64,000 nucleotides of DNA from Elephas maximus indicus (GCF_024166365.1 NC_064830.1:93798968-93862967), one strand, 5' to 3'. Shown: positions 47,134 through 58,075, counted from the first letter of the stretch. Notes: generated from the letters alone by a model not told the origin. Made by a program: numbers and translations.

Positions 47134-47820
47134 GTGAGTGCCCCTTCCCACATGGGGGAGGGGAGGCGCGGAGGAGCCTGGTGTGACCTTGGGCTTTGGG
47201 AGACTGGCTTGGCTGATGTGGTTGACAGGATGGAGTGTTTGTTGGCAGGAACCTGGGGTGAGGGCCCAGCTCTGCCTCTTGGACCAGTCACCCAGTCCAG
47301 TCTGTTTCTGTTAAGTGGGAGAAACCTCTCAGCCGAAAAGGGCTCTCTGGCTACACAGGGGCTCTGAGGTACAGCTCCTGGTGGTGATGGGGAGCCCCAC
47401 TCTCTGACCTGCACTCCTCCTCCTCACCTGGGGCCTTAGGGAGGCTGGCGTGTCCCAGAGCTGGGGCCTACAGGGATGAGGGCTTGGGGGGGGGGGCGGG
47501 TGTCTGTGTCTGGCTCAGTGGGAATCTGCTCATCCCCAGCCCAGCTCCAGACTCCCATCCTGGCAGAGGAAGCTCCCCTTTGTGACGTCTCTGACACTGT
47601 GGCTCACCTTCGTGCACCGTATCCACCGCCCCCCCCTTTGGGAGTGACCTCAGAGCCCTTGGGGCAGTTTTATCTCCAGGGCAACACATCTGCCTTGTTT
47701 GGAAAACAAACAAAACTAACAGTAGTGCTGGTTTTCTGAGAGCTACGAGGTCCCCAGACCTAGGCCTGGTGGGTGGGATGCCCATATAAGCTCTTGTACC
47801 CCAGTGTCCCACCAAGGTGG

Positions 47821-47915
47821 CCCCAGGTCACAGAGGAGAAGACAGATATTCAGAGAGGGGGTGTGGCCTGCCTAAAGTCTCACAGCTGGTGGGTGGCAGA
47901 GCTGGGCTAATTATA
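47821..47915 (-). repeat. MIR SINE fragment
   Basis: Contains 'cacagaggagaagacagata', 'gtggcctgcctaaagtctca' and 'cacagctggtgggtggcaga', a reverse MIR, in SH2B2 intron 2. A second, weaker reverse MIR lies at 48,285-48,430. Confidence 0.65.
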
Positions 47916-49554
47916 CCCACCACCCCTGGGAGGTCTGGAGAATGAAACATGTGGAGATGGGCGCTCCTAGTGCACTGGGGGGCTGTTGGGAGGTGGGAAA
48001 ATATGTTAATGCAACACCTGGCAGCACCCCCAGGAGCCACCCAGGCCTCTAGCCCACCTCAGAGCCCTCTTAGTCACCCTTGGTTCTTACTCCATCTCCC
48101 AGTCTGCCAGTGACACTGGGTGCCCTTCTCCAAAGCTGGGTGTTCATGAGCCCCATGGGCTCTGGGGGGTGATTTCCCACGGGCATACTGACTTTCTAAA
48201 GGGCAGTCTTCCCAAATCCCAAGACCCCCAGACTTTCCAAGGGCTTTTTGCCTGCTCAGGCCTCCACCCTTAGGTCCCTGAGAGAAATCATAGACCACTA
48301 AGCCCAACTCCGCTCCTTGTCAGACAGGGAGACAGAGGCCAGGTGAGGGACAGGAAGTGGGGCAGGGCTTGCCCAGGGTCATCCAAAGGGCAGGGGCAGA
48401 GACCCAGGCTGTCAACTCCTTTGAGCCCTGAGTGGCAGTCCCAGCTGCCCGACTGGAAATAGCAGCGTCTGTCTGCGCCCACGGGGGAGGAGTGCAGCAG
48501 CTGCTGCCGTCTCTGTTAACCCTGCCACAGCCCGCCAACACCACTGCTGGCAGCAGGCAGGGCCCCTGAGGGGTCACTGGGCCTTTCCCAACCCCTGAAG
48601 AAGGGAGGTGGACTCCCACTCCCTTCAAGTGGTCTCAAGCCCTCCTTTTCTTCCTACAAGCGTTTGGGTATTCAGGAGTGGCCCCATGGGAGGGTGGATG
48701 ACACCAGGGTGAGTGGTCAGGTTGGATTTCCCAAATGTGTTTGGTCCCAGAAGACCAAAAGCTCCAGGGTAAGTAAGCCCTACAGAGCATCCCTGCTGAT
48801 AACACCCACAGCCCAGATCAGCCCAGGGAGCAGTGCCCTTGGAAGAGGTATCAGCTATCAGATATTGGTGGGACTCGGTGGTAAACCTCAATGGGGTGAA
48901 CCCTGGGGCCCGGGACAGGTATCCTGGGAGGCAGGAGCTGAAGGAACAGAGACCTGCAGTCGTGAGGTACAGGAGCAGGGTGAGGCAGCGGGGGCCAGGG
49001 TTGGCTGAGGAACCGCAGTGCCTCCGGCCAGTGGAGCCCCAGCTGAAGTCCCCAATCCAGGCCTGCACTGCAGACCTCTGTCTGCTCCAGCTGATCGAAG
49101 GCCTCAGCCTCCAGCCCCACTGGCTGGTGTGATGGCCTCACACTGTGGTCGGCTGAGCCCCTTGGTCACCGCACCAAGCCTAGCCCTGTCCCTTTTGGCC
49201 AAGGGCTAGTGCTGCCAGGAATTCCTGTGCCCCTGCCTGTGCAAATGTGGCCCTTCCCTTTCCTCCCGAGAAAGTCCCTGTCTTGGAGCCCAAGCCCTGC
49301 CGGGAATCCCAACCTCAGGCTAGCCAAGGGGCCTCAGGGCCCTGGCCAGGAGCTGGGCAGAGCGGGTAGGGCCAGCTCAGGTGACCCTTTTACTCACATC
49401 TCCCTCTGGCTTAGTTGCCTGGGGAGTGGGCAGAGCCTGAGCTGCGGGCAGGAGAGACATGGCCTTGCTCAGCCCAGGAGCCCTGTTGTTGAGTGGAGGG
49501 TGCAGCCCTGCCTGGAAAGTCTAGTCTGGAGCAGGAGACCAGCTTTTTTTTTTT

Positions 49555-49740
49555 TTTTTTTAATGAATAGAGTAATAAAATAGAAAATATCACATTCCAT
49601 CACACACAGTAAGAGTAAACATTGTTCAGGGAAAGACTTGTTCCAGAAATATTTTTACCTATGGATGTAGGTAGTAGGCCACAATGCCAAATGTATTTCA
49701 TACTTTGGGTCAAGGTCAAAAAAGTGTGAAAACCGCAGAC
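49555..49740 (-). repeat. hAT-like DNA transposon fragment
   Basis: On the minus strand it begins near 49,740 as GCGGTTTTCACACTTTTTTG, close to the CAGTGGTTNTCAAACTTT end of mammalian hAT-Charlie elements, then 'ccttgacccaaagtatgaaa' and AT-rich sequence to a 17-A run. Family not resolved. Confidence 0.4.
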
Positions 49741-49799
49741 GTGGTGGGTACACCAGGCGGAAGGGCAGCCTGGGTGGAGTTCATCCTTCAGGGCGGAGG

Positions 49800-49960
49800 G
49801 AGGAGATGCAGATATCAATCTCAGCTCTGTGCCTGACATGTCCTGTGACTATTGGGGAGGGGGTTCATTCACTTCTCGGAAACTGCCTCAACTTCCCCAA
49901 CTGTGAAATGGGGGTGGAGATGCCCACATGCCAGGGCTGCATGACATTCTAAGCTGAGGG
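49800..49960 (+). repeat. MIR SINE fragment
   Basis: Contains 'gtcctgtgactattgggga', 'ctgcctcaacttccccaact' and 'gtgaaatgggggtggagatg', an MIR in plus orientation, just upstream of an SH2B2 exon. Confidence 0.6.
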
Positions 49961-50028
49961 AGGGAGGGTGGAGAGGGCTTCAGGAGTCCTGGGGCGCCAC
50001 TCTCACTGCCCCTTCCTCTGCCTCCCAG

Positions 50029-50130
50029 GCCTCCAGGCCCAAGGTCAGCATCCCCCTCTCAGCCATCATCGAGGTCCGCACCACCATGCCCCTGGAGATG
50101 CCAGAGAAGGACAACACATTTGTGCTCAAG
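50029..50130 (+). CDS. SH2B2: SH2B2 coding exon 2 (PH domain)
   Basis: Residues 247-280: [20 protein letters not shown] then [14 protein letters not shown]. Acceptor CTCCCAG ending 50,028, donor CAAG|GTGAGG at 50,131, phase 0 both ends. Core beta strands of the PH domain, nearly invariant among SH2B proteins. Confidence 0.97.
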
Positions 50131-51029
50131 GTGAGGGCCCCCCTCTGGCCCCACAGATCCTCGGGCTGCCCCGGGCCTCCTCTCTCATGGGTGGTACAGC
50201 TCAAGGTCTCCATAGGGAAGGATGAGGGTAAGGGGCCTAATGTCGGGCCCCAGAACGGGCCTGAATCTGAGTCTGAGCTCTAAAACCATGGGCCCCTGGT
50301 GTTGCCCACTACTGGGCCCCTCGTTCCCATTTCCTCCTGGGTCTGGATAAACCTTCTCAGAGTTTCACTTCCACCCCTGCTGGAGCCAGCGCATGCGCAC
50401 CCTGCCCTGAGACTGGTGGCGGGCCTGCAGAGGTTATGTAAATGCCCCTGTCTCAGGGCACTGGAGTGTGGGAACCGGGCCAGTTCCACAGAGGGCACAA
50501 AGGGTAGGCGGGGAAACACCCCAGTGGGTCTGGGGAAAGCCTGCCCTTTTCCCAGACCCATGTCACTGGAGTGGCCTGCTTGGGTGGCCAAGGACACAGC
50601 TCCTGTGCCCTCTAACAGCACGGAGAGTGTGTGTGAGGAAGAGCCCCCAGGGAGGCCTGGTACTGCCCACCCAAGGCTGTCCAAGCTTCTGGCCGGGTGT
50701 ATGTTTTTGCCTATCCCTGTTTGTTTAGTCACAGCTCACTTATTCACTTGGCAGACATTGCCAGCCCCACCCTCTGAGCCACCCCCTCTAGGGCTGGAGA
50801 CACAGCTCGTGCCCACCGGGCATCTCATCTGCTGTGTGAGACAGGCCCAATACAGCCCTGACAGCAGGGCGGGCCACCATGCTGCTGAGTATGCCAGGGC
50901 TCGGTTTCCTATCTGTTCAGGGCAGGTGGTCTCTGAGGAGGCTTTCAGCTCTGAGATGCTGGCAGTCCAACAACTGCCTTTTAACAGAGGCATACGGCAG
51001 GACACAGAGCACAGACAGCATCCTGGAGA

Positions 51030-51215
51030 CCTGGGTCCAGGTCCCAGCACTGCCACTGCCACTTGTGTGACTTTGAGCAAGTTACTTGACCTCTCTGAGT
51101 CTCCATCTTGTCATCTGTAAAATGGGGGAAATGTATGCTTTCCCTCACCGGGCTGTCGGGAGGAGTTTATTGGGCAGCATGAATGAGAGGTCACACAGAG
51201 GCCTGGCCTGTAGCA
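51030..51215 (+). repeat. MIR SINE
   Basis: Reads 'cctgggtccaggtcccagca', 'gtgactttgagcaagttact', 'gacctctctgagtctcca' and 'tcatctgtaaaatgggggaa', a well-preserved MIR in plus orientation. Confidence 0.85.
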
Positions 51216-51734
51216 GGGACTTTCTCCTACACACTTACCCTTTTGGAGGCTGCTTATCCCAGGGGGGTGGCCATCATGGTGGCATTTCAGGTATTGAGGC
51301 ACGTGAGCAATGGCCTTTCAGGGTGACCAGGGTTGTGATGCCCCACCATCCATCTCCATGGTGTCAGGCATGGGTTGGGATGCTGGGCAGTCCATCCCTC
51401 CCCAGCCAGCGTGGCCTTCTTAGAGGCTGTGTCTCATGGGCCTAGGGACCTGAGGTCAGCTGGGCTGGATGCCATCTTGGAGGGGGGACTGGGAAGAGGG
51501 GGGACTGAGAGTGTGGGCTGTAGGCTCTACCCCAGGACACTGGCCTGGGTTTGGGGTGGTGCCCAGACCCCACTGTCTTCCCTGCTGCTCCCACCAGTGA
51601 GGCTGCAAAGGGAAGGGGTGGGACTCGCCCGAACACTCTGGCCATGTGTCCTGGGGTCTGGAGCCATCCTGCTGAGGGTGGAGGAGGCTTGGATCGCTGA
51701 GTGAGGGCTGGACTCCTGGCCCACTCCCTCCCAG

Positions 51735-51826
51735 GTGGAGAATGGAGCTGAGTACATCTTGGAAACCATCGATTCACTGCAGAAGCACTCGTGGGTGGCC
51801 GACATCCAGGGCTGCGTGGACCCTGG
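51735..51826 (+). CDS. SH2B2: SH2B2 coding exon 3 (end of PH domain)
   Basis: Residues 281-311 (last Gly split): VENGAEYILETIDSLQKHSW then VADIQGCVDPG. Acceptor CTCCCAG ending 51,734, donor G|GTGAGT at 51,827, phase 2. The C-terminal PH helix holds the family-typical KHSWVADI with its conserved Trp. Confidence 0.97.
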
Positions 51827-53042
51827 GTGAGTGCCCAGATAGCCCTGGGATTGGTGGGCAGGTTGGGGGTCTGTCTGGGTTGTGCCCCTGATCCAGCCTT
51901 CATGGGGAGCATTCCCCTGGTCCTGGCAGGAGCTGAGTGCAAGAAACAGGCATTTATGGGAGTCCTGCCCAGGTGGGTGCAGGCCAGGGTCACATAAGGG
52001 CAGCCCTCCCACCCCCACCCTCAGCAGGCTCTGTGAGGTCCACTCTGCAGGGCCTGGGAACCTGGAAGGAAGTCTTGTCCTCACCCCTGGGGAGCCTTGG
52101 ACCACTGGGACATGGGCAGTAATGGGGGTGAGCCCAAAGGGCTATGGAAGGGAATGCCGGGGAGGCCCCTAACCCAGCCCTGGGGCTCAGAGGCAGCATC
52201 CTGGGCCAAGGCTGAGAGAATGAGTGGGCTTGAGCCAGGCAGAGGGTGATGGGGGCGGGCAGAGAGGTGTGGAGTATGCAAGAGCCTAGAACCTGTAGGG
52301 AACCTGAAGGCCTTCAGGAGAGCTCATGAGGAGAGGACTTCAGTGAGAACTCAGGGGCTGGTAGGACAGGGGCAGTAGGGAGTCATGGCTACTGATAAGC
52401 AGAGGGCAGGAGTGGGAGGGGCAGGTGGGCCAGCAGCCAAGCACTTGGCAGCAGCTTCTGCTGGCTAACAGGGTGAGCCAAGCCCCAGGGGGAGGGGCCC
52501 TGCTTCCTAATTAACAGCCTCATTTAAGGCAGCACAATTAAAGTCTTGAACGCCGCCACCCAGGCCCCAGATCCCCTAAGAGGTTGTAACCCCTCCCTTG
52601 CCATCCTTCCCACCATCTGCTCTGCAGACTCTCCCCCTGCCCCTACCAAATGTACCTCATCTGCAGTGCTTCAGAGCTGGCAGGGCTCCAGACACCTCAT
52701 TTCACAGACAGGGAGCCCAAGACCTAGGCCCAGCACCCTCCCACCCCTGGAGTGACTCCATGCAAACCCACCCCTGGGGGTTTGTGGGCAGGGGTCACGT
52801 GGCCTCAGAGAGGATTCTACCCACTTGGAGTCCTGTCCACATGGTCAGGTCACTCACATGGTGGCCACAGAGCAAGCTAAGGATGGGACAGAGGGACATT
52901 GAAGCAGAGGGACCCCAGATGAACAGAGGGCAGGATAGGGCCAAGGCTGGTCATGGGACTGCCAACCACTGCCTGGCTCCATGGCAGCCTGTGGTCTAAG
53001 TCCGGGTCCCCTGGCACCACATGTGCTTTCTGGCCTCTGCAG

Positions 53043-53134
53043 GGACAGTGAGGAAGACACTGAGCTCTCGTGTGCCCGGGGAGGCTGTCTGGCCAGCCGC
53101 GTGGCCTCCTGTAGCTGTGAGCTCCTGACAGAGA
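53043..53134 (+). CDS. SH2B2: SH2B2 coding exon 4
   Basis: Residues about 311-341: DSEEDTELSCARGGCLASRV then ASCSCELLTE. Acceptor TCTGCAG ending 53,042, donor GTAAGT at 53,135. A cysteine-rich linker after the PH domain. The following intron is only 95 nt. Confidence 0.95.
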
Positions 53135-53229
53135 GTAAGTGGGGGCACGGCTGGAGAGGGTGGGAGACAGGGAGGGTGGACACTCGCAGGTGGACAGACA
53201 GACATGCTTCTTATCTGCCACTTCCCCAG

Positions 53230-53406
53230 CAGCAGACCTGCCCCCGCCCCCAGAGACAACAGCAGCAGTGGGTGCTGTGGTGACTGCTCCACACAGCCGG
53301 GCTCAGGATGTCATCGGGGAGTCCCTGGCCCATGTCCCGCTAGAGACCTTCCTACAGACCCTGGAGTCCCCGGGCAGCAGCGGCGGCAGTGACAGCAATA
53401 ACACAG
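53230..53406 (+). CDS. SH2B2: SH2B2 coding exon 5 (linker)
   Basis: Residues about 342-400: TADLPPPPETTAAVGAVVTA, then PHSRAQDVIGESLAHVPLET and FLQTLESPGSSGGSDSNNT. The 5' edge is one of three in-frame choices in CAGCAGCAG. I chose the first (AG at 53,228-53,229) because TADLP best matches the length of the known protein. Donor G|GTGCCA at 53,407 is weak beyond GT. Confidence 0.92.
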
Positions 53407-53644
53407 GTGCCAGTGGGGGCAGCTTATTCTCCCTGCCCCTCCTCTCCTGGGCCCCACCCCAGGCATGGGCACCTCCCTCCACAGCCTACCTGAGCCTCAG
53501 AAGCTGTGACATGTCATCCCACTGGGTCCTTCCCCCAGCTCCTCAGTAGCTCTGGGTTGAGAGGCTTTTGCAGGGGAGCCTGGGAACCTGGCCCTTCACA
53601 CAAGACATGATTTCCGTTGAAAATGCTTACACAGAAGGTGCAAA

Positions 53645-53800
53645 GGGCCGGAACCAGGGCTTGGAGACAGCAGGCCTGATTTATCCAAGGTTTGTCGATG
53701 ACTTGGCACTCTGTGCCTCAGTTTACCTCATGCTTAACTAGAGGGTTGGGCCAGATAGGCTCTCCACTTAGTTCTAAAATGATTCAAACTGCACTTTATA
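53645..53800 (+). repeat. MIR SINE
   Basis: Contains 'gatgacttggcactctgtgc', 'ctcagtttacctcatgctta' and 'agttctaaaatgattcaaac', a decayed MIR in plus orientation. Confidence 0.6.
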
Positions 53801-53889
53801 TTTAAAAACCGAAGAGATGTTGCATCCCTTATGTCACTGGTTTGCCCCCCTCCACCCCCCACCCCCCTGACACCATCCTCCGTCCCCAG

Positions 53890-54098
53890 GGGAGGAGGGA
53901 GTGGAGCCCGAGCCTGACCCTGAGCCCGAGCTGGAGCTCTCCAACTACCCCTGGTTCCACGGGACACTGTCACGGGTCAAGGCGGCTCAGCTGGTGCTGG
54001 CGGGGGGGCCACGGAGCCACGGCCTCTTCGTGATCCGCCAGAGTGAGACTCGGCCTGGGGAGTATGTGCTGACCTTCAACTTCCAGGGCAAGGCCAAG
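53890..54098 (+). CDS. SH2B2: SH2B2 coding exon 6 (N-terminal half of SH2), GC donor
   Basis: Residues 401-470. An acidic Glu/Pro repeat ([13 protein letters not shown]) leads into [40 protein letters not shown] and FQGKAK. Trp422 opens the SH2 domain and Arg450 is the phosphotyrosine-binding Arg. Acceptor TCCCCAG ending 53,889. To continue as [10 protein letters not shown] in the next exon, splicing must occur at AAG|GCAAGT (54,099), a GC-AG donor. The GT at 54,103 would shift the frame. Confidence 0.95.
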
Positions 54099-54104
54099 GC
54101 AAGT
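54099..54104 (+). promoter_or_regulatory. SH2B2: Non-canonical GC donor splice site
   Basis: GCAAGT after exon bases AAG. This is the consensus form of U2-type GC donors, with all other positions matching U1 complementarity. The partner acceptor is CCCACAG ending at 56,430. Read-through hits TAA 60-odd bases into the intron. Confidence 0.85.
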
Positions 54105-56034
54105 ATGCACGGGGGCCACAGGGGCTGGGCAGACAGCCAGGTAGGGGGGCTAAGGTAAGCCTGGTCCTGAGGCTGGGTCCTGGAGCAGGCTGCATTGGGT
54201 GTGGGCTGCCATGTCTTCCCCTGGATCAGGCCTACCCCTGGCCATGTTCTGTGAATCACCCCCTGCCCCACACCCACACACACTTCTTTGAGGGGCTGCA
54301 GGCAGCCCCAGCCAGCTTTTCCGTTATCCAGATGGAGACACCATGTGGTGGTAGCCCAGCCCACAGGAGGCTGGGCCCCCTGGGAAGATAACTTTGCAAG
54401 TCCTTTTGGACCCTGTGCGTTGGGGCTTCTGAGAGTCTTCACCCAGAGCCACCTCAGTACAAGGCTAGGATCAGCCAAGGCCCTCAGAGCCCCTACTTCC
54501 TGCCCCATTTCCAGACAGCCCCTCCTCCCTGCTCAGGTCAGTTCACCAGCCCCTCCTGGACCGTAGCTCTGGGCCAGCTCCGTGCTCAGGCCAAAGGTCA
54601 GGCAGGAGAGGAGGCACTAGGCTGGGCACGAGTGTAGCCCAGGGCCTGGGGGTCCCAGAGGAGGCTCCTGACCCCACCAGCTAGAGTGGGGTCTGAGACG
54701 TGAAGTGGGGGGAAGAATCTTGCAGGTGGAGATGAGTGGGAAGGGTGACCGAGATAGGACGCAGCATGAGCAAAGCTATGGAAGTGCACCCAGCCTGTGG
54801 AAGGGAACCCTATGCTAAAAATAAGCTAAGGCGCAAAGGAAAATAGAAAAGTCAAATGATTGTGTGTGTGGCAGAGGGGTACAGTGTGGCCAGAATGGGC
54901 AGGAATCTCAATTCCCCACCCCACCCATAAAGAAACAGACCCAGCCCCAGCTCCTCCCAGGACACAGTTGCCGGTCAGCCCCCGCTGGAGGAGGAGGACC
55001 CCAGGACTCCTGCTCCCAGCCTGCAACTGGTGGTCAGTGTCCGTCTGCAGGCCTCACCTGCCCCAGTGCCTGGCTGACCTGCAGCTCTCTGGTGCTCCCT
55101 GGGCACTCCCACTGGCAGCATTGGCTCTGACTTGGAGAAGGCAGTACTGTCCAGGGGACACCCCTTGGAAAGCAGCTGCCCTTACCAGTTCCTCCTACAA
55201 CCAGGTGCTTAACCCAGGCGCTGGCAACCAGCAATTTGTTTTGGCCAGCCTTGCCTCAGGCTGCCTCCCCAGAGGGCTGGATCTGACCTGTGCCCAAGCT
55301 TGAGGCAAGGTGACGCTCAGCCCAGAGGGAGGCAAGGGGAGAGATGGTGAAGCAGGGCCTCAAACCCAGCCCTCACCTCTGCCTAGCGGGTGCTCGCTCA
55401 GAGGGAGGTGACTGCCCAGAGGTCCAGTGAGTTAGTGGGAAGGGAGAGTAGGAGCCCTAGGCAGCCCCAGCGTGCACACCCCCAGGGCCAGAAGATTCCT
55501 GCCTTCCCAGGCCGCACTTTCACTTTCAGACAGTTAAGAGACCTAGGCTCCCATTAATGAGCCCTGGGTTTGTTCGCACTGCTCCCAGTGACTTCTTGCC
55601 CTACAAGTAACAGAGCTCATTCATAAGGACCACCCTCCCACCCCACCCCACGCGCACCCTGGGACTTTTCTGTCCTTTATGTGGCTGCTAGGCCAGCTCC
55701 TCTCCCTCTTCCTGGGCTTGGGGTTGTATGTGTCCCCTGAAAGCCCACCCGTCACCTCCCCTCTTGCTACATACACCCCAGAGACACTCTTCCTCCCATG
55801 GATGCACACAGAGCACAAGAGGGCTGAAGCAGAGATCTGTGGCCCGCCACTAGAGATCACAGGCCTGTGGCTTCTTGCCCTGAGCCACCTGCCCCGTGTG
55901 GGCCTTGGAGACCCAGGGAGGGACCAGCCTATTCCTGCACTCCAGGTGCAGCACACCCATTGCTACCCAGCCTGGCTCAGCGGTTTCCACCCCTCTGGGT
56001 TTAGGCTCTGCAGGCAACAGAAGGCAGACCCCTT

Positions 56035-56215
56035 CCTAGCCTGTGCGGGAGTCAGGCAAACATGAGTTCTCTTCCCAGCCCTCGCGCTCGGGGACTGCAA
56101 GCCGGTCACTCTCCTGCTCTGTGCCTCAGTTCCCCCATCTCTAATACAGAAGCATTAATCCCTGCCTTCTGAGACTTTGGGGGGACTACAGATGGAGGTG
56201 TGAAGGGCATAGGTC
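56035..56215 (+). repeat. MIR SINE
   Basis: Contains 'catgagttctcttcccagc', 'ctctgtgcctcagttccccc' and 'aagcattaatccctgccttc', an MIR in plus orientation in the SH2-domain intron. Confidence 0.6.
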
Positions 56216-56430
56216 CAGACTTGGTGTGGGCGCTCCCAGGATGGGGGCAAGCGCCTGTTCCCTTCAGTCCTGTCCTGGCTCCCTCGCCCCCATTCCCCAC
56301 CCCCTTCACAGGAGTGACTCCTCCCCCTCTGGCCTGTGGGAGCTGGTCCTCCCAACTACTGCAAAGGCACTTGCCAAGGAGGTGGCCAGTCTGGGACCCC
56401 GTCACTGATCATGCCCACCTGTGCCCACAG

Positions 56431-56602
56431 CACCTGCGCCTGTCCCTGAATGGCCACGGCCAGTGCCACGTACAGCACCTGTGGTTCCAGTCTGTGCTTG
56501 ACATGCTTCGCCACTTCCACACCCACCCCATCCCGCTGGAATCAGGGGGCTCCGCTGACATCACCTTGCGCAGCTATGTGCGAGCCCAGGGACCCCCACC
56601 TG
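56431..56602 (+). CDS. SH2B2: SH2B2 coding exon 7 (C-terminal half of SH2)
   Basis: Residues 471-527: [40 protein letters not shown] and [17 protein letters not shown]. Acceptor CCCACAG ending 56,430, donor G|GTAAGA at 56,603. Completes the SH2 fold. [10 protein letters not shown] and DITLRSYV are shared by SH2B1, SH2B2 and SH2B3. Confidence 0.97.
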
Positions 56603-56894
56603 GTAAGACTCCCTACCTGGCCAGCGTGATGGCTTAAGAAGACAGGTGGTGTGGGGCAAGGGTCACCTTCACGTAGCCACCCAGTGGGTGAGATTAGCAC
56701 CAGGTCTCCTGACCCCAGTGTGGCCTCAGGGTGGCCCACAGCATCCAAGTCCTGAGTGATTCGGAGACCCCTACCTAGCTGGGGCTGAAGCAGTGCAAGG
56801 TCGGTGAGGGTGTCCAGCATACCTGACTGCGCACGCACAGCCGCCACTCCATGGTGGTGGCATCCAGTCATTACCCAAGGAGGCGGGTGGAGGA

Positions 56895-57010
56895 AAGAGG
56901 CCCGGGTTGGACCCGGGAAACCTAGATTCGGGTCCTGCCTCTCTGTGTGATCGCAGGCCACCTCAGGTCTCTGCACCCCTGGCCGACATACTCGGTCTGG
57001 GAAAGGAGAG
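56895..57010 (+). repeat. MIR SINE fragment
   Basis: Reads 'agattcgggtcctgcctctc' and 'gtgtgatcgcaggccacctc', MIR 5' half in plus orientation, immediately before the last exon. Diverged. Confidence 0.45.
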
Positions 57011-57096
57011 CGGTGCCCAGGGCTGGGCCAGTGGAAGCAGGGGCGCCGCCAAGGGAGGGCCGGGCGGAAGGCTGACGCCCGCACCCTCGGTTGCAG

Positions 57097-57431
57097 AGCC
57101 CCGGCCCGCGCCCAGCGCCGCGCCCGCCTGCTGGAGCGAGCCGGCCGGCCAGCACTATTTCTCCAGCCTCGCGCCGGGCGCCTGCCCGCCGGCCTCGCCC
57201 TCGGAGCTGCCCGCCGCCTCGTCCTCGGCCGCCTCGTCCTCCTCGGCCGCGTCCGTCGCCCTGCCCGCGCCCGCGCGCGCCGCCGAGGGCCCGCTCAGCG
57301 CGCGCGGCCGCAGCGACAGCACCGAGCGCCTGCGGGAGCCCCCCGGCAGCGGTACCGACGAGCCCCCCGAGGCGGGCGACGGCGCCCGGGGCCGCCCGCG
57401 GGCAGTCGAGAACCAGTACTCCTTCTACTAG
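57097..57431 (+). CDS. SH2B2: SH2B2 terminal coding exon
   Basis: Residues 528-638. Acceptor GGTTGCAG ending 57,096. Starts EPRPAPSAAPACWSEPAGQH and passes YFSSLAPGACPPASPSELPA, an Ala/Ser stretch and RGRSDSTERLRE, ending RAVENQYSFY with TAG at 57,429-57,431. CpG-rich. The C-terminal Tyr635 lies in NQYSFY, the site that recruits c-Cbl when phosphorylated in APS. The middle is low-complexity and probably disordered. Confidence 0.97.
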
Positions 57432-57555
57432 CGCCCGTGCGCGGACGGCCACCAGCCGGCTGGCCTCGGCTCCCGGCGGCCCCGCTGGCGCTGGGTGGGA
57501 GAAGCGAAGCTCTTCAGTGAAGACATAAATGTTATTAAAGAGCCTGTTTTAGGGA
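57432..57555 (+). other. SH2B2: SH2B2 3' UTR with poly(A) signal ATTAAA
   Basis: A short 3' UTR. The variant hexamer ATTAAA lies at 57,534-57,539 in 'aatgttattaaagagcc', about 105 nt after the stop, with T-rich 'cctgttttagg' directly downstream. Confidence 0.75.
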
Positions 57556-57905
57556 CTGCACCCGGCCCTCCTGTCATCTTTTCTCCTGCCCTGGCCTCAG
57601 GCCCCCGCCAGCGGGCCGAGGGGAGAGTTAGGGGCTCCTGCCAGGGGACCAGCACAGCTAAGAGATAAAGCCCAAGGGCAAGGCTCAGAGTCTGGGGGCG
57701 GAGGGTGGTCTTAGCGAGCTGTGAGAGGGGGTATGTGTGACCAGAGTAGAGACTTAGGGGCAAGAATGAGGGGTAGAGAGAATAGGAGAAAGAGGAGAGG
57801 AGGTGGCTCATCCAGAGACACGGGGAAGGAGGTGGCGGGGAGGGGTCGAGTCGTGGAGGCCTTGAATGGGTGGATGAGGATTTGAGCCTGGGTAGGAGTC
57901 CGGGG

Positions 57906-58075
57906 AAACCCTGGTGGCCTAGTGGTTAAGAGCTAGGCTGCTAACCAAAAGGTCGGCGGTTGTAGTCCCCCAGCCGCTCCTTGGAAACCCCATGGGACAG
58001 TTCTGCTCTGTCCTATAGACTTGCTATGAGTCGGAATCCACTGAAGGGCAGTAGCTTTGGTTTTGGTTTTAGGAC
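57906..58075 (+). mobile_element. AfroSINE
   Basis: Reads 'ccctggtggcctagtggtta', 'gctgctaaccaaaaggtcgg', 'ccgctccttggaaaccccat', 'gttctgctctgtcctatag' and 'atgagtcggaatccactgaa'. Short-body type, about 350 bp downstream of the SH2B2 poly(A) site. Confidence 0.92.

Larger units (their letters stand above)
46396..57431 (+). other. SH2B2: SH2B2 (APS) coding region, gene-level entry
   Basis: Eight coding exons join in frame: 46,396-47,133; 50,029-50,130; 51,735-51,826; 53,043-53,134; 53,230-53,406; 53,890-54,098; 56,431-56,602; 57,097-57,431. That is 1,917 nt, 638 residues; human SH2B2 is about 632. Order: 13-Ala tract (7-19), dimerisation (Phe-zipper) domain about 23-85, PH domain about 188-310, Ser/Pro linker, acidic stretch (402-417), SH2 domain about 422-520 with the phosphotyrosine-binding Arg450 in FVIRQSE, and an Ala/Ser-rich tail ending VENQYSFY. 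Tyr635 corresponds to the known c-Cbl-recruiting tyrosine of APS. Family knowledge: a cytoplasmic/membrane adaptor that dimerises and binds activated insulin receptor, JAK2, Kit and Trk, linking insulin receptor to Cbl/CAP. No frameshift or premature stop is seen. Confidence 0.96.

Noticed and set aside
47134..47367. Extension of the SH2B2 first coding exon to an in-frame stop at 47,367
   Set aside because: Strong donor AAG|GTGAGT and the next exon's perfect PH-domain continuation show this is intron. Intron retention is possible but not supported by sequence.
54101..54108. GT donor at 54,103 (CAA|GTATGC) instead of the GC donor
   Set aside because: Would add four bases and shift the frame within the SH2 domain. 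GC at 54,099 gives the exact family sequence.
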